A stretch of 64,000 bases of DNA from DATDAH01 sp963823495 (GTDB lineage: Bacteria; Actinomycetota; Acidimicrobiia; Acidimicrobiales; DATDAH01): assembly GCA_963823495.1 (NCBI GenBank), contig CAWGLV010000001.1:1-64000 (forward strand). Reading direction: 5' to 3'. The translations under genes were made by a program, and so were the position numbers. The notes under the pieces are model-generated. The model made no database searches and was not told where the DNA came from. It saw nothing but the letters and a program-made list of their open reading frames with translations. Within the stretch, counting starts at the first letter, position 1; every line of letters starts with the position of its first letter. Below are positions 55,377 to 63,699 of the stretch, in pieces.

Positions 55377-57149
55377 ATGGCCTCCCGTCGAAGCATCACG
55401 AGAGCAGGGCTCGCCACCGGGCTGCTGATCACCGCCCTCCTGGGCCACCCGGGCGTCGCCGGCGCGGCCACCACCCACCAACCCGACCTCCTCACCGACG
55501 AGTTCGACGCGGACTACGGAGCCGGCGACCTCTCGCTCCGCGAGGCCTTCTTCCTCGCCCAGCAGGACGGTGACGACTCGGTCATCTCGCTCCTCCCGGG
55601 AGCCACCTACGCGCTCTCCTGCATCGGCGCCCTGGAGGGGCCCGTGGCCCACAACATGGGGAGCGAGGCCCTCCTCCTCGAGGGTGCCGGCGCGACGATC
55701 GAGCAGACCTGCCCGGACCACCGCGTCATGACGGTGAGCTCCGCCGGGTTCGAGATCGAGGACCTCACCGTCACCGGCGGCGATGCGACCGCCAACGGGG
55801 GCGGCGTGTTCGCCATCGGGCCGCTGACGGTCACCGACTCCCGCATCATCGGCAACACCGATCAGGGCACCCTGGACAACGGCGGGGGTGGGATCCTCGG
55901 GCAGGGGGATGTGACCATCCTGCGCTCCCTGGTCGCCGGGAACTCGGCGCGCACCGGCGGCGCGGTGGCGACCGTCGCGGGCGGCGACATCGAGATCGGG
56001 GAATCGGCGGTGGTGGACAACACCGGAACCGGAACGATCTCCGGGCTCGACTCGGCGGGTGACCTGACGGTGGCCAACTCGACGCTGAGCGGGAACGAAG
56101 GGCCCAGCGCGGTGACCCAGTCCGCCGGCGACACGACGCTACGCCACGCGACCGTGGCGGGCAACACCGCGACGAACGTGGGCTTCTCGGGCCGCATCGT
56201 GTACGTCCTCGGCGACCTCGGCTCCTCGCACAGCATCGTGGCCGGCAACGAGGTGAGCGCCGGCAACTGCTTCGTGCAAGGCGCGACCGCCTCGTCCTAC
56301 AGCGTCGACGGCGACACCGCCTGCGCCTTCACGGGAGTGGGTGACCAGCAGAACGTGGCCGAGCCGCGCCTCGGGCCGGCCCGGGCCAACGGCGGCGAGC
56401 TCCCGAGCGTGTTCCCCCTGTGGGACTCCCCGGTCGTGGACGCCGTTCCCGGCCCCCAGTGCGACGGCGGCCTACCGGCCGACCAGCGCGGCGTGGGTCG
56501 GCCCCATCCCGCGGGCGGGTCCTGCGACATCGGTGCCGTCGAAGCCGTCTACCCACCCCACGGCTTCAACGACGTGCCGCCTTGGGTCGATGACGCCGTG
56601 GCCTGGATCACCTCGTCGGTCAACGACCCACCGATGATGACGGGGATCACTCCGACCACCTTCAAGCCCGACGACCCCATCACCCGGGCCCAGGTCGCCC
56701 GGCTCCTCTACCGCGAGGCCGGGGCCCCCGACGTCGGTCCGCTCCCGGCCCACGGCTTCAACGACGTCCCCCCCTGGGTCGAGGACGCCGTGCGCTGGGT
56801 CAAGGCCAACGGGATCATGACCGGCATCACCCCGGCCGCCTTCGTCCCCAACGCCCCCATCACCCGGGCCCAGGTCGTGCGGGCCAAGTACCGCCTCGCC
56901 GGCGAACCCCCCGTCGGCGCGCTGGCGCCCCACGGCTTCAACGACGTCCCCCCTTGGGTCCGCGACGCCGTCCGCTGGGCGCGGGGCCACGACCTCGTCA
57001 CCGGGATCACCCCCACCACCTTCAAGCCCGACGACTCCATCACCCGGGCCCAGGTCACCCGCGTCGACTACCGCCTGGCGATCAACCCCGACGCCTGGGC
57101 CGATCCCCTCACCGCACCGGCGACCCTTCCCTTCGTCGCCGACCCCTGA
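55377..57149 (+). CDS. Secreted beta-helix protein with three SLH domains
   Basis: A 590-residue exported protein. Residues 1-30 form a signal peptide (two Arg, a hydrophobic LATGLLITALLG, cleavage near AGAA). Residues 90-370 are repetitive Gly/Thr/Asn-rich segments such as DLTVTGG, PLTVTDSRIIGNT and DIEIGESAVVDN, a right-handed beta-helix pattern. A typical end follows (ADQRGVGRP then SCDIGAVEA). Three SLH repeats begin near 395, 460 and 520, each with HGFNDVPPWV and ITRAQV. The SLH part anchors the protein to cell-wall polymer. It is plus-strand within the interval that splits rplL from rpoB. Confidence 0.88.
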   Translation: MASRRSITRAGLATGLLITALLGHPGVAGAATTHQPDLLTDEFDADYGAGDLSLREAFFLAQQDGDDSVISLLPGATYALSCIGALEGPVAHNMGSEALLLEGAGATIEQTCPDHRVMTVSSAGFEIEDLTVTGGDATANGGGVFAIGPLTVTDSRIIGNTDQGTLDNGGGGILGQGDVTILRSLVAGNSARTGGAVATVAGGDIEIGESAVVDNTGTGTISGLDSAGDLTVANSTLSGNEGPSAVTQSAGDTTLRHATVAGNTATNVGFSGRIVYVLGDLGSSHSIVAGNEVSAGNCFVQGATASSYSVDGDTACAFTGVGDQQNVAEPRLGPARANGGELPSVFPLWDSPVVDAVPGPQCDGGLPADQRGVGRPHPAGGSCDIGAVEAVYPPHGFNDVPPWVDDAVAWITSSVNDPPMMTGITPTTFKPDDPITRAQVARLLYREAGAPDVGPLPAHGFNDVPPWVEDAVRWVKANGIMTGITPAAFVPNAPITRAQVVRAKYRLAGEPPVGALAPHGFNDVPPWVRDAVRWARGHDLVTGITPTTFKPDDSITRAQVTRVDYRLAINPDAWADPLTAPATLPFVADP

Positions 57150-57236
57150 CGCCCCCGCGACCACGTCGCGGAGCCATCGGGCCGTCGATCCTCGACCGGG
57201 CGGTCCCCGGGTCACTTCACGGCCGCGTGGCCGGTC

Positions 57237-58037
57237 TCAGCCGACGAGGGTGCTCTGGCCGCCGTCGACCGCGAGGACCACCCCGGTGATGAACTGGGCC
57301 TCGTCGGACGCGAGGAAGAGGGCGGCATGGGCCACGTCCCACGCGGTGCCCTGGCGGCCGAGGGGGACGTGGTCGGCCCGTCGCTTCGCGTACTCCGCCC
57401 GGTCGAGGCCGAGGGCCTGCACCGGGGCTTCCACCGCCATGGGCGTGTCGATGAAGCCCGGCATGACGGCATTGGCGCGGACGCGGTGCTTGGCGTTGGT
57501 GAGCGCCAGGGTCTGGGTCAGGGCGTTCACCCCGGCCTTCGAGAGCTTGTAGGCGGTGAGGTTGCCCGCCGAGGCGATGGCAGCCAGCGATGACACGTTG
57601 ACGATGGCCCCCGATTCGGAACGACGGAGGACCGGTACCGCTTCCCGGCACGTCCGCCACAGGGCCCGGAGGTTGACGTCCAGGATCCGGTCGAAGCCCT
57701 CGTCGGTGAGATGGTGGGGTGGGCCGTCACCCATCCCGATGCCGACGTTGTTGTGCAGGACGTCGATCCGCCCGAAGGCCTCGACGGCGGAGGCGACCAC
57801 AGAGGCCGGGCCGTCGCCGGTGGCGATGTCGGCGACGTGGATCTCGGCCCGGCCGCCCTCGTCGACGATCAGCCCCCGGGTCTCGTCGGCACTGGACTCG
57901 TCCCGGTCCACGACCAGGACCTCAGCCCCTTCGCGGGCGAACAGCAGCGCGGTGGCCCGCCCGTTGCCCATCGTCTCGCCCGGCGTCTGGCCCGCCCCGA
58001 CCACGACGGCGACCTTCCCGGCGAGTCGTTCCGTCAT
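57237..58037 (-). CDS. SDR-family oxidoreductase
   Basis: A short-chain dehydrogenase/reductase, 266 residues. The NAD(P) site VVVGAGQTPGETMGNGRA has a slightly expanded glycine motif. LHNNVG (94-99) and the catalytic Ser149/150, Tyr163 and Lys167 in NVSS and AYKLSK follow. Asp44 in VLVVDRD after the second strand suggests NAD(H) preference. The substrate is unknown. The ATG overlaps the phosphatase stop (ATGA), so they are co-translated. Confidence 0.92.
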   Translation of the reverse strand: MTERLAGKVAVVVGAGQTPGETMGNGRATALLFAREGAEVLVVDRDESSADETRGLIVDEGGRAEIHVADIATGDGPASVVASAVEAFGRIDVLHNNVGIGMGDGPPHHLTDEGFDRILDVNLRALWRTCREAVPVLRRSESGAIVNVSSLAAIASAGNLTAYKLSKAGVNALTQTLALTNAKHRVRANAVMPGFIDTPMAVEAPVQALGLDRAEYAKRRADHVPLGRQGTAWDVAHAALFLASDEAQFITGVVLAVDGGQSTLVG

Positions 58038-58819
58038 TCGACCCAGGTGGCCCGGAGGGAGTCGATCTCCGCGGCGGTGACACCGGCGGGGCCGGTGAGG
58101 TAGCCCTCGATGCCGCCCCAGCGTTCGGTCACGAGGCCGAGCGTGATGGCCATGGTCTCGGCCGGCGCGGTGAAGAGCACCTCGAGGTCGGCCAGGTCCA
58201 GGCCCTGGGCTTGGATCTTCGGCCCGATCTCGGCCAGGCGGTGCACCGACCGGTAGTCGTCGGTGAGGCGGTAGTCCTCGACGATCACGTCGTCGTCCAC
58301 GCCGACGGCGCCGAGCAGGAGGGCCGCACCGAGGCCGGTGCGGTCCTTGCCCGCCGTGCAGTGGACGACCATGGCGTGGTGGTCGGCATCGGCCACCAGC
58401 CGGACCAGGTCACCGAACAGGGCGGCCTGGCCCTCCAGCATGCGGAGGTAGCCCTCGGCCATGGTGGCGGGGGTGACGTGGGTGACCTCCCCCGCCCGGA
58501 TCAGCTCCTCGAGGCTGCGGGGGTTGTCGCCCGGCGCCACACCGACGGCGAGGCGGACGATCCGGGCCCCGTCAGGCAGTCGGCTGGGGTCCTCGGCCAC
58601 CTCGCGGTCGTACCGGAAGTCACACACCGTGCGCAGGCCGATCGTCGCCAAGTGGTCGACGTCGGCGTCGGTCAGGGCGTTGAGCCGGTCCGATCGGTAC
58701 ACCGCGCCCCAGCGGGTGACCCCGCCCGCCGCGGGGTACCCGCCGAGATCACGGAAGTTCAGCGTCCCCTCGAGGGGGACCAACCGCGCCCCTTCCCGCT
58801 CCGCTCGGGTCGCTGCCAC
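58034..58819 (-). CDS. Tyrosine-protein phosphatase, MptpB/Y_phosphatase3 type
   Basis: A 261-residue phosphatase. The active-site loop is VVHCTAGKDRTG (Cys154, Arg160), with the conserved NFRDLGGYPA near the N-terminus and VYRSDRLNAL after it. This matches the family of Mycobacterium PtpB, which has triple-specificity phosphatase activity. The GTG at 58817-58819 is the best start; the ribosome-binding site is weak. It lies 38 bp after rplL, and may be transcribed with it. No signal peptide is visible. Confidence 0.88.
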   Translation of the reverse strand: MAATRAEREGARLVPLEGTLNFRDLGGYPAAGGVTRWGAVYRSDRLNALTDADVDHLATIGLRTVCDFRYDREVAEDPSRLPDGARIVRLAVGVAPGDNPRSLEELIRAGEVTHVTPATMAEGYLRMLEGQAALFGDLVRLVADADHHAMVVHCTAGKDRTGLGAALLLGAVGVDDDVIVEDYRLTDDYRSVHRLAEIGPKIQAQGLDLADLEVLFTAPAETMAITLGLVTERWGGIEGYLTGPAGVTAAEIDSLRATWVE

Positions 58820-58856
58820 GCGGGCCGTCCCGTCCTCGGTGCGGTTCGGGACCCGG

Positions 58857-59240
58857 CTACTTGAGCTCGACGGAACCGCCGGCGGCCTCGATGGCCTCCT
58901 TGGCCTTCTCGGCCTCGTCCTTGGCCACACCCTCGAGCACGGGGCTGGGGGCACCGTCGACCAGCTCCTTGGCCTCCTTGAGGCCGAGGCTGGTGAGGGT
59001 GCGCACCTCCTTGATGACCTGGATCTTCTTGTCGCCGGCCGCGGTCAGCACGACGTCGAAGGAGTCCTTCTCCTCCTCGCCGCCGCCACCACCACCGTCG
59101 GCCGGGGCCGCGGCGGCCGCGGCCACGGGGGCTGCGGCAGTGACGCCGAACTTCTCCTCGAAGGCGCTCAGGAGCTCAGAAAGCTCCAGCACGCTCTTCT
59201 CGGCGATGGCGTCGATGATCTCGTCGTTGGTCAGGGCCAT
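58857..59240 (-). CDS. rplL: 50S ribosomal protein bL12
   Basis: The stalk protein L7/L12, 127 residues. The N-terminal dimer domain (ALTNDEIIDAIAEKSVLELS), the Ala/Gly hinge and the C-terminal GTPase-contacting domain (VIKEVRTLTSLGLKEAKELV) are complete. It lies 2 bp after rplJ. Confidence 0.99.
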   Translation of the reverse strand: MALTNDEIIDAIAEKSVLELSELLSAFEEKFGVTAAAPVAAAAAAPADGGGGGGEEEKDSFDVVLTAAGDKKIQVIKEVRTLTSLGLKEAKELVDGAPSPVLEGVAKDEAEKAKEAIEAAGGSVELK

Positions 59241-59242
59241 GA

Positions 59243-60103
59243 TCAGCTTTCCTCCGTGGTCGCGGCGTCCTCCGCCGCGGGTTCGTCAGCGTCGGCCTCT
59301 GCGGCCGGCGCATCGGTCTGGTCCGCCGCCTCCGCGGCCACGTCGGCCGCAGAGTCGGGGGGGTCGTCCGTGGCCCCGTCGGCCACGGTGTCGTCGGCCT
59401 CGGCGTCATCCGCCGGGGCCTCGGTCTCGGTCGCCGCAGCCTCGGGCTCGGCGTCATCCGCCGGGGCCTCGGTCTCGGTCGCCGCAGCCTCGGGCTCGGC
59501 CGCGCCGGGAGCGTCCTCAGCCGGCTCCTCGTCGGTCGCGGCCTCGGGCTCGGGGTCGGCGGGGGCACCAGGGGCGCCACCCTGGTCGATGAGGGCCTTG
59601 AGGCCGTAGGCGAAGTTCCGGGGCAGGGCCTGCAGCAGACCGGCGAGCTGGACCATGGGGGCGGCCAGGCCACCGGCCAGTCGGGCCAGCAGCTCCTCAC
59701 GGGGCGCCACCTGGGCCAACTGGTCGACATCGGCCGCGGTCAGTGGTCGATCCCCCAGGAGCCCGCCCTTGACCTCGAGGTTCGGGTTCGTCTTGGCGAA
59801 CTCCCGCAGAGCCTTGGCCATGAGCACGGGATCGCCGTCGCCGTCCCGGCGCACGAAGGCGATGGCGGTCGGGCCGATCAGCATCTCCTCGATCTCCAGG
59901 CCGAGGTCCCGGGCGGCGAAGCGCACGAGGGTGTTCTTGTAGATCTGGTACTCGGCGCCGGCCTCCCGCAGCGAGTTGCGCAGCGTGGCCATGCCGGGGA
60001 CGTCGATCCCGCGGTAATCGGTGAGCACGGCAGCATCGGCGTCGCTGAGGCGGGCCTTCACCTCCTCGACCACCGCGACCTTCTCGGGCCTCGGGTTCTC
60101 CAT
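59243..60103 (-). CDS. rplJ: 50S ribosomal protein uL10 with acidic C-terminal extension
   Basis: The stalk base protein. The core (residues 1-175) begins MENPRPEKVAVVEEVKARLS and contains YQIYKNTLVRFAARDLGL and LVQLAGLLQALPRNFAYGLK-like segments that hold the L12 dimers. The protein is 286 residues because of a 110-residue tail of Ala, Glu, Asp, Pro and Thr, including two identical 16-residue repeats (EPEAAATETEAPADDA). The ATG at 60101-60103 has AGGAGG upstream. A leader with an attenuator-like hairpin precedes it. Confidence 0.98.
   Translation of the reverse strand: MENPRPEKVAVVEEVKARLSDADAAVLTDYRGIDVPGMATLRNSLREAGAEYQIYKNTLVRFAARDLGLEIEEMLIGPTAIAFVRRDGDGDPVLMAKALREFAKTNPNLEVKGGLLGDRPLTAADVDQLAQVAPREELLARLAGGLAAPMVQLAGLLQALPRNFAYGLKALIDQGGAPGAPADPEPEAATDEEPAEDAPGAAEPEAAATETEAPADDAEPEAAATETEAPADDAEADDTVADGATDDPPDSAADVAAEAADQTDAPAAEADADEPAAEDAATTEES
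59402..59497. repeat. Two perfect 48-bp direct repeats in rplJ
   Basis: The 48-bp unit at 59402-59449 is repeated exactly at 59450-59497 and encodes EPEAAATETEAPADDA twice. Perfect identity implies a recent duplication or ongoing slippage in the low-complexity tail. Confidence 0.95.
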
Positions 60104-60142
60104 CGCTGCACCTCCTCTGCTTCTGTCTCGAAGTGTTGGCTG

Positions 60143-60240
60143 AAAAATGACGAACGGGGCGCTCGCGCAGGAGAACGCCCCGTGACTTCGGAGTGTTCGC
60201 CTCGTCGGGCGGGTCCAGGGACCCATTCAGCGCCGGAGCG
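60143..60240 (-). ncRNA. rplJ leader with attenuator hairpin
   Basis: On the minus strand ACGGGGCG and CGCCCCGT (60154-60161 and 60176-60183) form an 8-bp stem with a 14-base loop. A run of five T follows at 60143-60147, resembling an intrinsic terminator about 40 bases before rplJ. Two smaller hairpins, GGGTC-loop-GACCC near 60211-60224 and GCGC-CGGA-GCGC near 60230-60241, lie upstream. The position fits an L10(L12)4-binding leader controlling rplJL. The boundaries are approximate. Confidence 0.55.
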
Positions 60241-60320
60241 CACCGGAGGTCTGCGGCGAGCAGATCAGGTTGTAGGCCGAGAGGGTACCGGCGCGACGCC
60301 TTCGTACCTTGTGCGCCAGC

Positions 60321-60336
60321 CCGCCACTCCTGGCGG
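60321..60336. terminator. Stem-loop after rplA
   Basis: CCGCCA and TGGCGG form a 6-bp stem with a CTCC loop about 27 bp after the rplA stop. It lacks a T-run and may be a weak terminator or part of the leader that follows. Confidence 0.35.
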
Positions 60337-60362
60337 CGTGGTGCACGAGGTAGGCGCCCTGG

Positions 60363-61082
60363 TCAGGCGGCCTCGTCGTCCTTGTTGTCCTCGGGGCGGA
60401 AGCGGTTGGGGTCCACGTGCACGCCGGGGCCCATGGTCGAGGACAGGGTCACCTTGCGGATGTAGCGGCCCTTGGCGCCCGGCGGCCTGGCCCGCATGAG
60501 CTCGTCGGCCACCGCGAAGAAGTTCTCCAGCAGGGCGTCCTCGGTGAAGGACGCCTTGCCCACCGACACGTGCACGTTGCCGTTGCGGTCGGTGCGGTAC
60601 TCGACCTTGCCGCCCTTGAACGCCTCGACGGCGGCGGCGACGTCGTCGGTCACCGTGCCGGTCTTGGGGTTGGGCATCAGGCCTCGGGGGCCCAGGACCC
60701 GGCCCAGGCGGCCGAGGACGGGCATCATGTCCGGCGTGGCGATGGCCACGTCGAACTCGATCGTGCCGCCCTCGACGACGGCGGCGAGGTCCTCTGCGCC
60801 GACCACGTCGGCCCCGGCGGACTCGGCGGCCGCCGCGGCCTCACCGGCGGCGAAGACTGCGACCCGCACGTCACGACCGGTCCCGGCCGGCAGGGCCACC
60901 GTGCCGCGGATCATCTCGTCGGCCTTGCGGGGATCGACGCCCAGGCGGATGGCCGCTTCGACGGACTCGTCGAAGTTGGCCGACGCCAGGCTCTTCACGA
61001 GCGCCAGTGCCTCGGCCGGGGTGTGGTGACGCTGCCGGTCGAACCGACGAGCCGCGTCCTGGTACTTCTTGCCTTTCGCCAT
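60363..61082 (-). CDS. rplA: 50S ribosomal protein uL1
   Basis: L1 of the movable stalk by the E site, 239 residues. It starts MAKGKKYQDAARRFDRQRHH and contains the signature GRLGRVLGPRGLMPNPKTGT. It ends in a short acidic tail (RPEDNKDDEAA). The ATG is at 61080-61082. Confidence 0.99.
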   Translation of the reverse strand: MAKGKKYQDAARRFDRQRHHTPAEALALVKSLASANFDESVEAAIRLGVDPRKADEMIRGTVALPAGTGRDVRVAVFAAGEAAAAAESAGADVVGAEDLAAVVEGGTIEFDVAIATPDMMPVLGRLGRVLGPRGLMPNPKTGTVTDDVAAAVEAFKGGKVEYRTDRNGNVHVSVGKASFTEDALLENFFAVADELMRARPPGAKGRYIRKVTLSSTMGPGVHVDPNRFRPEDNKDDEAA

Positions 61083-61161
61083 GATGGCTCCCTCGTGTGG
61101 GGTGGATGGGACCCGGCCCGGGCGAGGTCCTCCCGCAGGCCGGTAACGCGGGACGCGGCGC

Positions 61162-61587
61162 CTAGGGCGTCTTGATCCCCATGGACCGGGCGGTGCCGGC
61201 CACGATCTTCTTCGCCGACTCGACGTCGTTCGCGGTGAGGTCGGGGAGTTTGATCTCGGCGATCTCGGTGAGCTGGGCGTCGGTGATCGAGCCCACCTCG
61301 TCCCGACCCGGGTTCTCCGCGGCCTTCTCGAGGCCGGCCGCGGTGCGCAGGAGCACCGAGGTCGGCGGCGTCTTGGTGATGAAGGTGAACGACCGGTCCT
61401 CGTAGATCGTGATCTCGACGGGGATGATCGTCCCCCGCTGGTCCTCGGTCCGCTCGTTGTACGCCTTGCAGAAGTCCATGATGGCCACGCCGTGGGGCCC
61501 GAGGGCCGTACCGACGGGAGGCGCGGGCGAGGCCGCTCCGGCCGGGATCTGGATCTTGACGATCGCGAGGACGTTCTTCTTCGCCAT
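61162..61587 (-). CDS. rplK: 50S ribosomal protein uL11
   Basis: L11, 141 residues, in the GTPase-associated centre and bound by thiopeptides. The N-terminal VKIQIPAGAASPAPPVGTAL holds the conserved prolines. The C-terminal rRNA-binding domain ends VAGTARSMGIKTP. Confidence 0.99.
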   Translation of the reverse strand: MAKKNVLAIVKIQIPAGAASPAPPVGTALGPHGVAIMDFCKAYNERTEDQRGTIIPVEITIYEDRSFTFITKTPPTSVLLRTAAGLEKAAENPGRDEVGSITDAQLTEIAEIKLPDLTANDVESAKKIVAGTARSMGIKTP

Positions 61588-61632
61588 GGGGGTGGTGCTT
61601 CCTGTTTCCTGAGTGGTGGGTGGAGTCCGGCG

Positions 61633-62541
61633 CTACAGCTTGGCGACCTGGCCGAACTCCAACTCGACCGGGGTCTCCCGGCCGAAGATGTTGACGAGGA
61701 CCTTGACCTTGAGCTGTTCCTCGTTGATCTCGATGATCTCGCCGGAGAAGTCGGCGAAGGGACCTTCCTTGACCCGGACCGTCTCACCCTCCTCGTACTC
61801 GAGGCGGGGCTTCTGGCGCTTGGTGGGCTCGTCGCCCTCGGGCTTGACCGCGAGGAACGTCTCGACGTCCTTGCGGCGCAACGGTGTGGGCTTGGATCCC
61901 TGGCCGACGAAGCCGGTGATGCCCGGCGTGTTGCGCACGACGTACCACGAGTCGTCATCGAGGCGACACCGCACGAGCAGGTAGCCGGGGAAGACCTTCT
62001 TCTGGACGACCTGCTTCTTGCCGCCCTTGAACTCGACGAAGTCCTCCATGGGGATGACCACCTCGTAGATGCGGCTCTCCATGTTCATGGACTGGGTCCG
62101 CGCCTCGAGGTTGGACTTCACCTTCTTCTCGTAGCCCGACTGGGTGTGGACCACATACCACTTGCCCGGGCGGTCATAGGGGCTCTCCACCGGCGGGGCG
62201 TCCTCGCCCTCGGCCAGCAGGTCGTCCTCGGTGAGCACCTCGGCGTCGGCGGCCTCCTCGGCGGGACCCGCTTCGGTCTCGACTTCGGTCTCGATCTTGT
62301 GGTCGCCCAGGCCACCCAGGGCATCGAGGGGGTTGTCCACCGCCGGCTCGTTGAGGATGTCGGAGTGGGCGTGGTCGGCCTCGGTCTCGAAGGACTCGCT
62401 GCCCCGCTCGCCGAGCAGCGCGGCCGGGTCGGCGGCCTCCTCGGCCGGGGCCTCCTCGGTCACGACGTCCACGGCGGTGGCATCGTCGGACGCGCCTTCG
62501 TCGGCGCCATCGGTGGGTTCGGTGTCAGAGGTCAAGGTCAT
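61633..62541 (-). CDS. nusG: Transcription termination/antitermination protein NusG with acidic N-terminal extension
   Basis: A 302-residue NusG. The NGN domain starts near residue 127 (KWYVVHTQSGYEKKVKSNLE). The KOW domain reads GPFADFSGEIIEINEEQLKV and ends RETPVELEFGQVAKL. The first 120 residues are strongly acidic and Ala-rich (for example EEAPAEEAADPAALLGERG). Actinobacterial NusG proteins often have such a lead, but its role is not established. The ATG overlaps the secE stop (TGATG). Confidence 0.97.
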   Translation of the reverse strand: MTLTSDTEPTDGADEGASDDATAVDVVTEEAPAEEAADPAALLGERGSESFETEADHAHSDILNEPAVDNPLDALGGLGDHKIETEVETEAGPAEEAADAEVLTEDDLLAEGEDAPPVESPYDRPGKWYVVHTQSGYEKKVKSNLEARTQSMNMESRIYEVVIPMEDFVEFKGGKKQVVQKKVFPGYLLVRCRLDDDSWYVVRNTPGITGFVGQGSKPTPLRRKDVETFLAVKPEGDEPTKRQKPRLEYEEGETVRVKEGPFADFSGEIIEINEEQLKVKVLVNIFGRETPVELEFGQVAKL

Positions 62542-62846
62542 CAGTCCGCGTTGAGCAATTTGAGGACGCCTTCGCCGAAGACGAAGTCGAGGCCGAAGAT
62601 CAGTGCCGTCAGGAACACGACCGCGATGAGCACCACGACCGAGTACTTGACGGTCTCGTCCCGGGTGGGCCAGGCCACCTTGCGCATCTCGGCCCGGACC
62701 TCACGCAGGAACTGCACCGGGCCCACCCGCTTCTCGCGGTTCTTGGCCGCAGGGGGAGGCTTGCGCTTCTGCGCGACAGGTTCACCGTCGGCCCCGAGCT
62801 GCCCCTGTTTCTGGAGCATGCGCTTGGTCTGTCGGTTCATCGCCAT
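62541..62846 (-). CDS. secE: Protein translocase subunit SecE
   Basis: A small Sec subunit, 101 residues, with one C-terminal membrane helix (VVVLIAVVFLTALIFGLDFV). Before it lies the conserved amphipathic motif EVRAEMRKVAWPTRDETVK. It is coupled to nusG by a one-base overlap and follows tRNA-Trp, as in many bacteria. Confidence 0.97.
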   Translation of the reverse strand: MAMNRQTKRMLQKQGQLGADGEPVAQKRKPPPAAKNREKRVGPVQFLREVRAEMRKVAWPTRDETVKYSVVVLIAVVFLTALIFGLDFVFGEGVLKLLNAD

Positions 62847-62891
62847 GGGCGTGTGTCGTCAGGCTCGTAGTGGTCGGCTGATGGGGGTTTG

Positions 62892-62965
62892 CAGGGCAGG
62901 AGGGACTTGAACCCCCAACCTTCGGTTTTGGAGACCGGCGCTCTGCCAAATTGAGCTACTGCCCT
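62892..62965 (-). tRNA. trnW: tRNA-Trp (anticodon CCA)
   Basis: The minus strand folds as a standard cloverleaf. The acceptor arms are AGGGCAG and CTGCCCT with discriminator G, the anticodon loop TCTCCAAAA carries CCA, and the T-loop is TTCAAGT. The 3' CCA is not encoded. Position just before secE is the usual location of this gene. Confidence 0.97.
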
Positions 62966-63016
62966 CCGGAGGTCGGCAGGCAGGATAGCGCGAGGGGTGC
63001 GCCTTCCCCCTCGGGT

Positions 63017-63235
63017 TCAGGACAGGCGGATCGCCAGCTCCTCGACCGAGGTCACCACCTCCAAGCCGTCACGCTCGGCGAGCCAGGCTCGGTTGTCACC
63101 ATGGAGCGCCTCGTCGGCGTCGTAGCGGTTCAGGATTGCCACCGTCCGCCAGTCGGCCGCCGCGTCCGACGTGAGACGGACGAGCTCGCGGCCCTCGGCC
63201 ACGATGGCGGGGGCGTTGTCGGCATAGCTCGCCAT
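63017..63235 (-). CDS. Small hypothetical protein
   Basis: A 72-residue frame starting MASYADNAPAIVAEGRELVR and ending TSVEELAIRLS. Codon pattern and GC at third positions look coding and the composition is that of a soluble alpha/beta protein. I recognise no family, and the ribosome-binding site is weak. It lies alone between tRNA-Trp and the sigma/anti-sigma pair. Confidence 0.45.
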   Translation of the reverse strand: MASYADNAPAIVAEGRELVRLTSDAAADWRTVAILNRYDADEALHGDNRAWLAERDGLEVVTSVEELAIRLS

Positions 63236-63333
63236 TCTCGGTGGACCCGTGCCCGACCACGGCGGCGTCGCGCGCCACCCGGTCCTGCTCCTCGTCGCCC
63301 ACCGGAGCAGTATCGCCGGGTCCCCCGACCGGA

Positions 63334-63699
63334 TCAGCCGGCGAGGCGGATCTTGCTGCGTCGGGACCGCAGCGTGAGCACCACCGCCGCGCCGGCGCCG
63401 GCCGCCGTGGCCGCCGCCAGCCCACCCAGGTAGGCCGCCCGACGACCCCGCACCAGGCCCCGTACGGCCCGCTGCTCGCCGGCCTCGGCGAGTGACAACA
63501 GCAGGTCCGGCAGGAGGCCGGGAGCCGGGACGAGCACCTCGGTGCGCAGGGCCCGCATGGCTCGCAACACCCGGCGGTACTGCACCGCGTCGGCCTGGCA
63601 GCGCAGACAGCGGTCCACGTGACGGCGGGCCTCGGGATCGAGGGCATCGAGGCCCTCGGCCGCGGCGGGGAGGAGATCGGCGACCTGGTCACACCGCAC
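63334..63699 (-). CDS. Anti-sigma factor with zinc-finger-like N-terminus
   Basis: A 121-residue protein overlapping the sigma factor stop. The N-terminal domain MRCDQVADLLPAAAEGLD with RRHVDRCLRCQAD contains the HxxxCxxC motif of ZAS-type anti-sigma factors. A single membrane helix follows (YLGGLAAATAAGAGAAVVLT) with a short basic tail, so little or no outer sensor domain is present. GTG at 63697-63699 with GAGGGAG upstream is the preferred start; an ATG at 63738 would lengthen it. It probably restrains the sigma factor encoded just upstream. Confidence 0.82.
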   Translation of the reverse strand: MRCDQVADLLPAAAEGLDALDPEARRHVDRCLRCQADAVQYRRVLRAMRALRTEVLVPAPGLLPDLLLSLAEAGEQRAVRGLVRGRRAAYLGGLAAATAAGAGAAVVLTLRSRRSKIRLAG

